Below the pieces are notes generated by a model. It worked only from the letters and a program-made list of their open reading frames with translations. It was not told the origin of the DNA and did not search any database. From contig NC_060254.1 of the NCBI RefSeq assembly GCF_921293095.1, forward strand, positions 930,001 through 994,000: DNA of 64,000 nucleotides. The letters run 5' to 3'. Of the stretch, positions 10,851 to 21,568 are shown piece by piece (the stretch's first letter is position 1; the number at the start of each line of letters is the position of its first letter). This DNA is from Ischnura elegans (lineage: Eukaryota > Arthropoda > Insecta > Odonata > Coenagrionidae). Position numbers and translations under genes: made by a program.

Positions 10851-12512
10851 AGTTGTCCGAGTGAGTTGGAAGTTAGTCCTGTTGTTTAGTAGCTATGTGA
10901 AGTCTTTTTAAATATTTCAAGTGTTTAATTGTTCATTATCATATTTACGGGTTTTATCTACATATTTTCTTTACATACAGTGCATCTTTAAATGTAAGTC
11001 ATTCTTTTCATTAAGTGCTATTTAGAGAGAATTTTTAATAAGTTTTGTTTTCCTTACATTGACTGTCTTTACATCTTCACACCATGTTTTTATAATTGTT
11101 GCTCTGTGGGATAAAACTCTGTGGGTGGTGACCCAATTTTACCCCTCATTTTGAATTTAATGTTCATTAATATTCAAAAACTATTTCCTATTTTTTAATA
11201 ATAGTGATGAAAAAATTGATTATTGATCACATTAGTTTTAATATTGAAATAATTGCTTCTTCTGTTGCGAGATGTATTCAAAATTTAAAGTCAATGAAGG
11301 TTGGATTCAATGGAATATGCACCAAAAATATGTTCATGAAGCTTTCTTCTATACCAAGGAAAAAGATGAATCATTTGTTTGTGATTACTGTACTGATGTA
11401 AAGTTTGTTTAGGTCTAGTTAAAATGGCTCTATTTTTTCCAGAAAGTATTCTATAGTTAAACAGGCATCCTAAAATTTTTAAATAACAATTTTCTGTCAC
11501 AACACAATGACTTAGATCAGCTCTAACAATTTGGCATTGGTTTATTCCTGTTAAATAAAACATATTTGTTGACTTAGGTAAATTTTTACATGTATTTTAA
11601 CAGTGTCCTACCTGAAACCTAACCCTACCTAAGAGGCAAAACTGGGTATTTGCATGCTTTTCATTAAAAACTATATATAATAAAACAAAGAATCATAATG
11701 CTTGTTTAACACATGCATTTGTTTATTATATTTTTTAGTATTTAAATATGTCTTATGTTGCTCAATTTACTGAATACATATTAAGCATATGTAATAGAAA
11801 AAACTAAACATTAGCATCCCGATTATGCCCTACCCTCCCGTATTGTATATTTGGACTGTTTTGTGTTCCACCAAAGTTCACCCACCCATCTCTTTCTTGC
11901 CTCTCTTCTTCACCTCTCCCCTCCTTCTCCTATTGCCTAGCCATTCCCGACCCTCAATTCAACGCTGCGGACGTGGGTTGAGGTCATTGCTTATTGGGGG
12001 GTGGTGGTTCTTTATATCTATTCCATTGTGCCTTGGCAGATGCTGACAACCGTCTGAAGTCTGATATGCATAAACTGTGGTTTGTAGGCATTCATCGATT
12101 ATTTTCAAAATTGCTTGCTAAGATAGTGAAACGAAACACTTTTATTGGAGAGATTGTAATTTTTTCAATTTCTCTCTCTTGGAATGAGAAGGAATGGCGG
12201 CTACCCCCTCTCCCAGTCTCTTTCCTTCATTTACCCTTCTTCTTCCCTCAATATTGGCCACTTGCACCCAGTCCGGTCGCTGGGGAAGGGAGAGAGAAAG
12301 GGGGGTTGTATCTTTTGTTGTTAGTCTTGATGAAGGTGAATAAATTTGCCAAAACATTTACATCCTGAATTTAAAATCATATCCTGGCCAAGACTGGAGG
12401 AAAGACAGCATTATGTTGTTCTAAGAATTCCTATAGCTTAAGACTGGGTCAATATGTGAAAACTATGCTGTCTACCATAGAAATGATCATATCTGATTTT
12501 CAATTTTACCAG
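10851..12512. other. Intronic or intergenic sequence before the LRR exon
   Basis: AT-rich, with a C/T-rich patch at 11880-11960. I searched for upstream exons of the LRR gene and found none that continue the leucine-rich pattern. Earlier exons may lie further left or outside the window. Confidence 0.4.
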
Positions 12513-12827
12513 GAATTGGCGGAGTTCACCAACCTGCAAATCTTATATTTACACAACAACATCATTGAACACCTTGTGTACGTGAAAAGACTGGTTCCAC
12601 TGAAAAAATTGGCAACCCTAACTCTATATGGGAATCCAATCGAAGATAACTATCATTACAAAGCATTTATTCTCTACTTCTTCCCTGAACTTAAAAGTCT
12701 TGACCGTGTGAGGATACTGCACAGTGAACGCAAGCTTCCGATTCCACCTCGTGCGGTGCTAGATGAGCAAGAGCCTGAACCTTTCAGCGGGACTGAGGAG
12801 GATATGGTTGCATTCATTAAGAAATGA
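12513..12827 (+). CDS. Terminal exon of a leucine-rich-repeat protein, LRRC51-like
   Basis: A polypyrimidine tract and CAG at 12510-12512 give a plausible acceptor, and the open exon then runs to TGA at 12825-12827. It encodes two leucine-rich repeats (LQILYLHNN and LATLTLYGNP) and a cap with FFPELKSLD, then an acidic tail. The order LYLH-N-I, a spacer, then LTL-GNP-E followed by a Tyr-rich helix resembles the C-terminal half of LRRC51. The role of that protein in arthropods is not something I can state. A 3' UTR and AATAAA follow. This is the only stretch here that looks like a host gene rather than mobile DNA. Other small LRR proteins share the motif, so the name is tentative. Upstream exons were not found. 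Confidence 0.6.
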   Translation, partial: ELAEFTNLQILYLHNNIIEHLVYVKRLVPLKKLATLTLYGNPIEDNYHYKAFILYFFPELKSLDRVRILHSERKLPIPPRAVLDEQEPEPFSGTEEDMVAFIKK

Positions 12828-13185
12828 TGAAGGGTGCTACAGTCTAGATATGTATGTGAGCATAAGTTATGGTTGTGCTAATAATAGTTCACTCATAATT
12901 TCAACAAAATGTTTTGTAAAAATGAAATCTGTAATATTTCATTTGTTAAACTGCATAATCTGAACACATAAATGGTCCTTCTTCTTCTTTTTGCCTGTTC
13001 ATGAATGCTTCATTTGCAAACGCAATCCTCTTCCTGAAATTGTTACTGTAGCAGATGATGATCTATTGTTAAATTTGGAATTCCTGAACCAATGGTTCAG
13101 TAATGTCTGTAAAACATCTTAATTAAAGGTTGGCAACAGTGTGTTGTGGTTATGTGATGCTTGTAATGCTATTTTGGTTGAGGTT

Positions 13186-13191
13186 AATAAA
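13186..13191 (+). promoter_or_regulatory. Polyadenylation signal of the LRR gene
   Basis: AATAAA about 360 bases after the stop codon of the LRR exon, in a TG- and T-rich context, fits the end of its 3' UTR. Confidence 0.5.
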
Positions 13192-13599
13192 ATTTATCTT
13201 CATTTTGAGCTTTGACCACTGGTTATTTTTCAAAAACAACTAACTACCACCTATAAAGCACCGCAGATATGTAGAATAGTGCTGTGTCTTTTTCCTTCTA
13301 TAATGCTGCCCAAGTAATTAAATTGCTCTGCCTTCTCAAGTTTGTGCCATCTGATTTTCTATTAAGCCTTGCATTCCTTTCTCTTGATGCTTTACAAAGG
13401 CTTAGATCTTTCGGTGATTATTGATGCAATGCATTATCCAATGTGATTTCACTCATTAGCTTATCAAAGCCTGTGATCATCATTAAACATCTCAGATTTA
13501 AAGACAATTTCAAGATGACAAAAATGAGATCCACCAACGGGCTTGAGAAGATCATTATAGAAGAGAGTTAAGAAAAGTTTTGTGATGAGTTTGATTTAG

Positions 13600-13745
13600 A
13601 ACACGATGCTGTGCAGTGCAGAAACATGGATGCTGAGGGATGAGGAAGTTAAAAGTCTGGAGGCATTTGAGGCATGGGTTTGGAGAGAGAGAAGAGGAAG
13701 GAGAGAGAGGAAGATGAAGTGCTGGGTGAAGAGGAGATGTGATAC
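13600..13745 (+). pseudogene. Fragment of a LINE reverse-transcriptase ORF
   Basis: The frame reads LCSAETWMLRDEEVKSLEAF then EAWVWRE. It matches the C-terminal signature of many LINE polyproteins (GSETWTL, a charged stretch, then a LEA-E-W-W pattern). The rest of the element is absent, and purine-rich GAGA sequence follows. Confidence 0.55.
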
Positions 13746-13904
13746 AGAGGGGACAAGAGAGAGAGAGAGAGCACACGAGAGATGTTTAAAAAACCTGTTC
13801 GGAGGAAAGCATGTTGGGTGAGCTGGTAATGGGAAGGGAGATAATAGGAATGAATGGGGATAAGCATTATTGTGAATTTAAGCAGTTCAATGTGGTGTGG
13901 CATT

Positions 13905-14130
13905 TTTTAAGTGTTGCCCCCCCCCCCCCCCAAAATTTCTGGTACCCCCCCCCCCCCCCAGAAATTCCTCGAACTTCCTCCGAACTTATCCGCAGAACTT
14001 CTCCCGCCAAGAGCAAAATCCTGTCTCTGGAAATCCTGCCTCTGGAAACTCAGCCTCTGGAAACAGCCTCTGAAACAGCCTCCGAAACAGCCTCCGAACC
14101 AGCCCCGAACCAGCCTACCTGCAATGCAAG
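13905..14130. repeat. C-rich low-complexity sequence and short tandem repeat
   Basis: Two long C-runs flank AAAATTTCTGGTA at about 13917-13958. They are followed by 6-8 imperfect copies of a 12-13-base unit, GCCTCTGGAAACA, decaying to GCCTCCGAACCA (about 14020-14120). Open frames on both strands here are products of the repeat. Confidence 0.7.
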
Positions 14131-15441
14131 ACTTATATAGGACTACTGCGGAGAAATACTTCTCCTTGGCAAGCAAGGGGAAATCGGTGCTAAGGCCTTA
14201 GTATTGCACTTGGAGTGAGAAGTTTTACCATTGTCCTATCACAACTCTGTCTCCCTCCAACACCTCACCCCAGTATCTCCCTCCCCTCCATGTGTTCCAA
14301 TGAACTATCCCTCTGTTTCCTCTGATGTCTCCAACCCAGAAGTTGAGGGGAAAATTCTGGGTGCAGTGCTGTTGTCTCAAAACCAGGGGAAGGCTGATTT
14401 TGTGGAGCGGCCGTCCTATGCAGAGTGGGCGGTTGTTGAATTCGCCTGGCTACCCCTCCACTCCCTGGAAGAAGCCCTCCCCTCAAATGCTGTCTCGCCT
14501 TGCATAGGCAAGCTCTTTCTGATCGTGACCTGCTGGGAGTCACATGTCTTGTGAGGCATGAGATTTTTAGAGCAATTTTCTGCTGGTATTTAGCTGGTAA
14601 TGTTTCCTTTGGGATCATGAATTTACTATCATTGTTTTCTGTAATACTTCTGATTTTTTGAATACTCTACTTTGAATAGATATCGTACGGTAATAACTCG
14701 TAAATTATTTTTGGCTACCTTTTTCTTGTGAGCTGTTTTTCTTGTTTGTGGAGTCTTACCCTGATCCAGCATGTGACCGACGGTTGGAGTATTTCCCTTG
14801 TCTGGACTTACGTGAAAAATCAACCAGATTTTACGACGTAACGTCACAGTGGAATGGGTGATAGGTCTGATAATTCATAAAAGTGCTCCAGGTAAACCTA
14901 ACTTACCTGAATGGAACCATACATTTAATACCTAATAAAATTAATGAACACATGAGTCAAAAAAGCTACCCTATAAAAACGCAGAGTAGAAAGCTCAATA
15001 TTGATATTTGCATTACACAAAATTATTCATTGTGCTAAATCATCTTACAAATTAAGGTAATGCATCAAATTTGATAAAGGGAGCCTGGTTTATTATTAAT
15101 AAGAAGAGCAACAAAAATAGTGCCCATAAAACAGAGAAAGTGCTTGGCATTCAGGTACTCTAGTGACTGAAAAACTGTTGCAAATGTTTTTAATGACTAC
15201 TTTATAGGGACTCAAGGGAGACTCCTCAATGGTTTTAATAGTTGCTGCACCCATGCTACTAAAGTTACCCATCATAAGCCACCTGCATCGAAATGCTGTA
15301 ATGCACCTCTTATTTACCCTGCTACCCCACAAGAAATTTTACAAAGAGGCTGCACTCTACATAGTAAAATGTCATCTAGTTTTAATGGTTTCTGAAACGA
15401 TTATAAAAGATTCTATTCCCACCTGTGTAATTTGTCAATTT
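14131..15441. other. No recognisable gene
   Basis: Mixed-composition sequence with short frames on both strands, none resembling a known protein. It leads into a decayed reverse-transcriptase piece. Confidence 0.4.
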
Positions 15442-15610
15442 CAGAAGGTATTTCCCCAAACAGTTAAATAGTAGTAAAGTTTTCCCTCTAGAGGAGCTCT
15501 ATCTAAAGGGAGATAAAACTGTGTGAACAAATACATATAAGCTCATTAGCTTACTCTCAGGTCTCTCTAAGATATTGGAGAAGGTCGTTTACTGTCGAAA
15601 TCAAAAATAG
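15442..15610 (+). pseudogene. Decayed LINE (jockey-like) reverse-transcriptase fragment
   Basis: Across frame breaks the sequence gives FPQTVK, then KGDKTV, then LISLLSGLSKILEKVVYCR. This is the order of the conserved FP-x-x-LK, FKKGDK and NYRPISLL-x-x-x-SKILEK blocks at the start of jockey-type reverse transcriptases. Several stops and shifts lie between them. Confidence 0.6.
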
Positions 15611-15780
15611 GGCAACAAATTGAGAGGTGCCACCTTCGCTGAAGTTTGGAAAAGTAGTTTCAGTGTTTTCCGAAGTACCATCAGGAGAGGGATTTTAAGA
15701 ACATTATTCCTTCCCAAAATATTTTTATTTCTACATCATTAAAGGGAGATGTTTACTGGATATGTGCAATTTTTAATACC

Positions 15781-15945
15781 ACCCCAGACGGAACACTTAC
15801 GTGTTCTGCCTGGGGTGAATTAAACACTTAACACCAAGCTTGGTGTAATACGCATGTATTACAGCTGTATCACATATAATTCACATATAATACTGCTGTA
15901 ATACATGAGTAATACACCAAGTGTGCTATCTGGGACATGAATTGT
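15781..15945. mobile_element. Compound hairpin repeats related to the CCC-ended elements
   Basis: A 36-base hairpin (15781-15816) pairs ACCCCAGACGGAACAC with GTGTTCTGCCTGGGGT. A second hairpin (about 15838-15935) pairs GGTGTAATACGCATGTATTA with its near-inverse around ATATAATTCACATATA. The block ends GTGCTATCTGGG, the inverse of the CCCAGATAGCAC end used by the element at 31359-34846. No left partner end is clear. Confidence 0.55.
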
Positions 15946-16271
15946 GTAGCTCATGCTAGATAATAAATCCATTTCCAGAACTTCAATTTACCATCTCTCA
16001 TAAATTGGCGAATTAGCAGTTGAAGTATATTTTATTTCAGTTAACGCTGTAGTTTTTTGATGAGAAACAAAAAATATAAAATATAGAGGATCTACCACTA
16101 TATCACTGCAAATAATGCCACTGTGTGCCAAAAATCAGTTTGATTCAGTTTCACTAGAAGACTGGTTTGTTCCCGTGCATGACTTGAGAAAACTCCTAAT
16201 GACGCAGCAGTGGCATCAGTGAGTGAGTTGGAATAGTGGTAAACCAGTGGATTTTCCACTTTATATGTAAT

Positions 16272-16861
16272 GAGGTGGTTTCAGATCATGCTTTTAGATT
16301 TTTAAATCATAATATCTATTTTTCGCAATAAAATGAAAAGTGAAAATTTTCAAGCACGTGAAAATGCGACAGCTAAGTATGAATGCTGGGAAAAGCCCGT
16401 GTAACATCACTCTTGTTCTGGCTGCCACCGTGTTAGGCCACCTTGGTGTGAGGGTATGAGCGCCAATACGATGCAGGGTGCTAGCAGGTAGTGCTTGGCT
16501 TAAATAAGGATTATTAATACCCTATCAAACAAAGGAAGGTTTCCGGCCTTAGGCAATTTTAATAGGTGATTATTAAGAGATGTTTCTCTGTGCTCTGTGC
16601 CACATGCATGCGTTGGTAATCTCAAACGATGTAAAACTCCTGACTACTCGTGTAGCATCTAGGTCCCTGTGATGTCACGTGGAGTGGCATTGCATGGGTG
16701 CCAATCTGGCCTTTTCCAAATGAGCTTTAAAATTGACCATTCACTATCGTCTATACTGGGATATCAAAAAACCAAATAATTTGTGCATTATGAATACGCT
16801 AATGGTGGGTAACAAATCGCAATCACTGTCTTTCATTTTCTTTGATGAAGGAAACTACCCT
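16272..16861 (+). mobile_element. Non-autonomous TIR element, family A, copy 2
   Basis: It aligns with the other family A copies from AGGTGGTTTC to GGAAACTACCCT, with a deletion near the left end that removes about 60 bases. It lies just left of the LINE insertion. Confidence 0.7.
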
Positions 16862-16903
16862 CTTATACAAATGTGGTGTTTTAAACCTGCCCGGGGGAGT
16901 ATA

Positions 16904-16935
16904 CCTAATAATAATAAAAATAATAATAATAATAA
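16904..16935. repeat. TAA microsatellite, LINE target site
   Basis: About ten TAA units immediately precede the LINE. Another short TAA/ATA run sits at its 3' end (20882-20896). Dong-type LINEs are known to insert into TAA repeats. Confidence 0.85.
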
Positions 16936-19900
16936 CCCGTGTGGGGTTTTCCGTCCCCCATCGGGCGCGTCCCCAGGTGGCGGATAGGGGAATGCTCGGC
17001 AGATATGCAGGGTAGGTGGGAAATAAAATACCACCCGCGGACCAAAACGGAACCCAAAATCCAGGCGTGTCTGTTCCCACATTGGGCGGCGTCCTGGTCA
17101 GCGTCTGTTGTCCATGTGAGGACCGGCTGCATTATAAACCTGGCTGTAGGTATAAAAAGCTACACCCATACATTTTGGATATGGAGAATATTAATTTGCC
17201 TCGGAAAGGGTCGCTGCCTGGGGATCGCCAGGGCAGGTCTGGAGCTGGTGCTGGATCTGACAGCATACGGACCACCAGTGATGAGAATGCGCTGTGGCAG
17301 GCACTCATCGGGACACCCGAAAATACTACTGCCACCGAAATTGAGGGAAACCAACAACCACTTACCTCTCCTGCTGAACGTGCTTTGCCTGATAGAACTC
17401 AAGCAACCACAAAAGCAGGTAGACCGAGGCAACGTATTGAATGGACTACTAGCCTCAATGAAGAAGTCATGCGTTGCTACTACATCAGTACTAAAATGGA
17501 GACCGATTTGATAAGATATAGATCCAGGATGCTACAGTTATTTATAAATGCACACTCTGAATTGGCCGGTAGAATCTCGGAACAGAACCTTGCAGATAGG
17601 AGAAGAGCAATAGTCACGCGCAACCTTCTCTCCAATCTTGAGCTGAATAGAATCAAAGCACAAATCAAAAGTGATAACGCGAACCAGGAAAACGTGAGCA
17701 CAACAGAAGGTATCAACACCTTGATCGAACAAGAAAGAGAAATAACTCCAGAGATGGATCCAGTTACATTACAGGATAAGGGAAGTGATAATGAGGAAGA
17801 AAAAATTATCTTGCGCAATTTTTATGAAACAAAGGAGAAATACTTTGGAACCGATCCCACACTTAGACCCTACATTCCAAAGATCACAACATCTAATAAA
17901 GCGATTCGAATAATGGAATACATCAATAATAAAATACTTCCAAATCAAGCTTCGAACTGCAATAGCATAGAAGAACTTCAACTGCTTTTGTACTGTGCTG
18001 CAATATGCACAGTCACATCACTAAACATGAAGGTGGACACTTTCAATGGAAGACGTAAGCCGAAGACTGAGTCAGCTCCCCCATGAGAGAAAAGATTAAC
18101 GAATCGGATTGAAAACATACGGAAGATACTGGGCCAGCTAACACAATATAAAAGAGGAACACATACAAGAAAACTGCTCAAAAAAGTCAAACAGATAATT
18201 TATCCTGCTCGTGAGGAAGATCTTTCTGCTCAGAAGATCACAGAGGTAATTGATAAGTACTCGCAGCAACTGGCCGTCTACTCTAAAAGGCTAAGGAGAT
18301 ACAAAAAATGTACAGAGCGGAAGCGCCAAAATAATCTCTTCCAAAAGAACGAAAAGCAATTCTATAGAAATTTAATGAACGCAAAAAGTAAAACGCAAAC
18401 CGAATATCCCCCCATAGCACACTTAACAGAATATTGGTCTAATTTATGGGAAAAAACAGATACACACGACAACAACACCGAGACACTCTGTGAAGAACGA
18501 AACAGGGTCGCTGATGTAAAAGATATGCCATCAGTCAGAATAAGTGAACACGACGTTCAGGAAGCCATTAGCAAAACACTAAACTGGAAATCACCTGGCC
18601 CGGACAAACTTCAGAACTTCTGGATTAAAAAATTCACTGCTTTGCATGCCACCATAGCAAGAATATTTTGCCATATATTACAGAAACCAATAGATACTCC
18701 TGAGTTTTTGGTTAGAGGATGCACTTTTCTCCTTCCCAAAAACGATGCAAATACAGATCCTGCAAACTACCGACCAATAACCTGCCTACCAACCATGTAC
18801 AAACTACTTACTTCAATACTCACCAATAAAATCCAAGCTCACCTCGATGCGCAAAAAATAATGACAGAAGAGCAAAAAGGCTGCTACAAATTTTCAAAAG
18901 GATGCAAAGACCAATTAATAATAGACTCCATAGTAACGCAACAGGCCCTGAAGAAACAGCGAAACTTAAGCATAACTTACATAGACTATAAAAAAGCTTT
19001 TGACTCGATACCTCACTCTTACTTACTGGAGGTACTTAAAATATATAAAATTGCCCCAAATATATTAGCCTTCCTTGAACTGATAATGCAAAAATGGTCA
19101 ACAACAATTAAATTGAACACAACAAATGGAACGCAGCAGTCTAGAACAATATACTTCCGCAAAGGGATATTCCAAGGCGACTCCCTCAGTGCTCTATGGT
19201 TTTGTATGTGTCTAAACCCTCTAAGTAAAACACTGAACCATACAGGTTATGGGTTTAAGATAGCCACAAGCCCGAAAAACAACAACTACACCCTAAATCA
19301 TCTGTTATACATGGATGACTTGAAGCTGTACGGGAACTCGCCCATGCAGTTACAAAAACTGCTAACCATAACTAACAATTTTACTAAAGGCGTCAGAATG
19401 GAATTCGGTATAGACAAATGCAAATCCATTCATCTACAGAGGGGAAAACTAACAGCCACAGATGGTTATACCCTCGATGAAAATACTTTAATAGAAAACC
19501 TTAAAGAAACCGAAAGTTACCGATATCTAGGCATTGCCCAACTAATGGGCATACCCCATACACAGTTAAAAGACAACATAAAGAAAGAACTTAACAGCAG
19601 AATAGAAAATATCCTGAAAACGGAACTTCACGGGCGGAATAAAGTAAAAGCCATCAATACTTTTGCAATACCAATCCTTCTCTATACCTTTGGAATTATC
19701 AAATGGACCTTGACCGATCTTAATGAAATAAACAGAATTGTGAGAACCCTTCTTACAAAACACCGTTTACACCACCCAAAGAGCTCCACAGAAAGAGTAA
19801 TACTTCCCACACATGAAGGAGGACTTGGTATTCTTGATGCTGTACAGCTTCACTATAAGCAAATTGCTGATCTAAGACAATACTTCTATGGCAAAGGAGT

Positions 19901-20896
19901 CAAATGCAAACTTTTCGAAATAGTATGTAAAACAGACAGTCACTACACACCACTACATCTAAGCAACCGTGAACTAGACATCCCGAATCAAACTACAGAA
20001 CAACTTATCAATCAATGGAAAAGTAAAGAGCTTCATGGGCACCATCCTCATCAGTTAAACATGCCGCACATAGATAAAGAGGCTTCAAATATATGGTTGA
20101 AACAAGGGAATATATATGGGGAAACAATCGGATTTATGAGGGCCATTCAAGATCGCATAATATTGACAAGGAACTACAGAAAGTTCATATTAAAAGAAAA
20201 CATAAACAGCGATCAGTGCAGAAGATGCAAGAACCAATCTGAGACAATAGAGCATATTATGGGAAGTTGCACGGCTCTAGCAGCAAATGAATATACCAGT
20301 AGACATGACAATGTAGCTAAAATCATGCACCAAGAACTGGCAAGAAAAAATAGAATCCTGGACACCGATGAACCATACTACAAATACCATCCACCTGATG
20401 TTATGGAAAACAATGAGTGCAAACTATACTGGAATGCAGAAATAAAAACTGACCGAGCAATTAAAAACAATAGACCGGACATAGTTATAATAGACAAAAT
20501 AAAACGGCACACTACCCTCATAGACGTGACAATTCCCTTAAACCATAATGTACAGAAAGCACAATCCACCAAAATTAATAAATATGCAGAACTTGCAGCA
20601 GAGATCAAAGCCTTGTGGAAGATGCAGTCAGTAGATATATGCCCAATAGTGATAACAACAACAGGAATAACACCGTGCGAAATTCTACACCAGCTAAAAA
20701 AGCTAAACTTGGAGAAAACTCTACCAAAAATACAAAAGTCAGTCATCCTGGACACCTGTCATACTGTCCGACGGTTCCTTTCTATAGAATAATAAAGGAA
20801 GTAATAACAAAACACATTTGAACTTGACTTGGTCCGTTCACTGTGAAAAATCCTTGTAAGATAGCAAGAGGGAAAAATGAAAATAATAATAATAAT
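16936..20896 (+). mobile_element. Dong/R4-type non-LTR retrotransposon, near full length
   Basis: The element starts directly after the TAA array and ends in a TAA/ATA tail, with one long reading frame, a 5' region of up to 245 bases and a 3' region of about 90 bases. Its reverse transcriptase, CCHC motif and C-terminal restriction-like endonuclease place it in the R4/Dong group. Completeness at both ends is unusual for LINEs and points to a fairly recent insertion. Confidence 0.85.
17016..20792 (+). pseudogene. R4/Dong LINE polyprotein with a single nonsense codon
   Basis: One frame spans the element, broken only by TGA at 18084-18086 after APP; a Trp there (TGG) would fit the family. The better start is probably ATG at 17181. 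The N-terminal part has no clear domain. In the second part (residues counted from Met at 18375), reverse transcriptase has TYIDYKKAFDS (D204), FQGDSLSALWF and YMDD (312-315). A CCHC motif, CRRCKNQSETIEHIMGSC, follows near the C-terminus. The restriction-like endonuclease has RPDIVIID and LIDVTIP. The protein would copy its RNA at a nicked TAA target. Removing one base change would give an intact ORF, so inactivation is recent. Confidence 0.85.
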
Positions 20897-21517
20897 TTTT
20901 ATTGTTCCTAGAGATCTCAATTGTAGTGGTGACATTGGAAGTCATCAAAAAATAATAAAAATAAACAATAATAGTTACAAATAAATGAAGTGATAGGAAT
21001 ATTTACAATTTTTGTACTTTAAAGGAAAAGTTACCACTTTTTGTGGCTGATGGACGAAAATTACTCACAGAGCGCAGCATAAAATCTTTCAGGCTATAGT
21101 AGTTATTTTCCATTTAATATGTCTTCAAAGCATTCTTGAATGGTGTAGGTGGAAGACATTTGATATTATAGGTAATTTGTTATGTAATTTTGATAGGGAG
21201 AATAAGGGTCCTTTTTGGCAGGAGCTGTTGGGGTAGTCTTCGAGGTGAACATCATTTCTGGTGGTCATTTCTGATTGCATGATTATGAAGAGAGCTAGAG
21301 TATCAGAGTATCAATGGATCAATGGTAGTTACTTCGGCAAGCTTTCTTATAACACTGGTTGGCATCAAAATCCTCCCACAAGGGTGAAAGGGTGTACTGG
21401 ATAGATTTCGAGGTGTTAATTACGAATATCTCATTGAGAAAGTTCCAGCACGTAAGGTTTATTTTTGGCAGGGTGCTGTTTCCATAATCGATTGAAAAAT
21501 TTTTGACAGATGTATTT
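20897..21517. other. No recognisable gene
   Basis: AT-rich flank between the LINE and the tnp2-like gene. It may contain the 5' part of the tnp2 element, but I cannot find an end matching the CCC-type ends. Confidence 0.35.
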
Positions 21518-21545
21518 TTGGTATTTAACACGTGTTAAATACCAA
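21518..21545. repeat. 28-bp perfect palindrome upstream of tnp2-like gene
   Basis: The two half-sites TTGGTATTTAACAC and GTGTTAAATACCAA are exact inverses with no spacer. It lies 24 bases before the first Met of the tnp2-like ORF and could be a binding site for the element's own protein. That role is inference. Confidence 0.75.
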
Positions 21546-21568
21546 GGAAGGAAAGTGACCTCTTAATT

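Noticed and set aside
13811-14201. Proline-rich frames around the C-runs
   Set aside because: They are produced by homopolymer C-runs and a 12-13-base tandem repeat.
16939-17511. 190-codon frame at the start of the LINE
   Set aside because: It overlaps the true LINE frame in another phase and has no recognisable motif.
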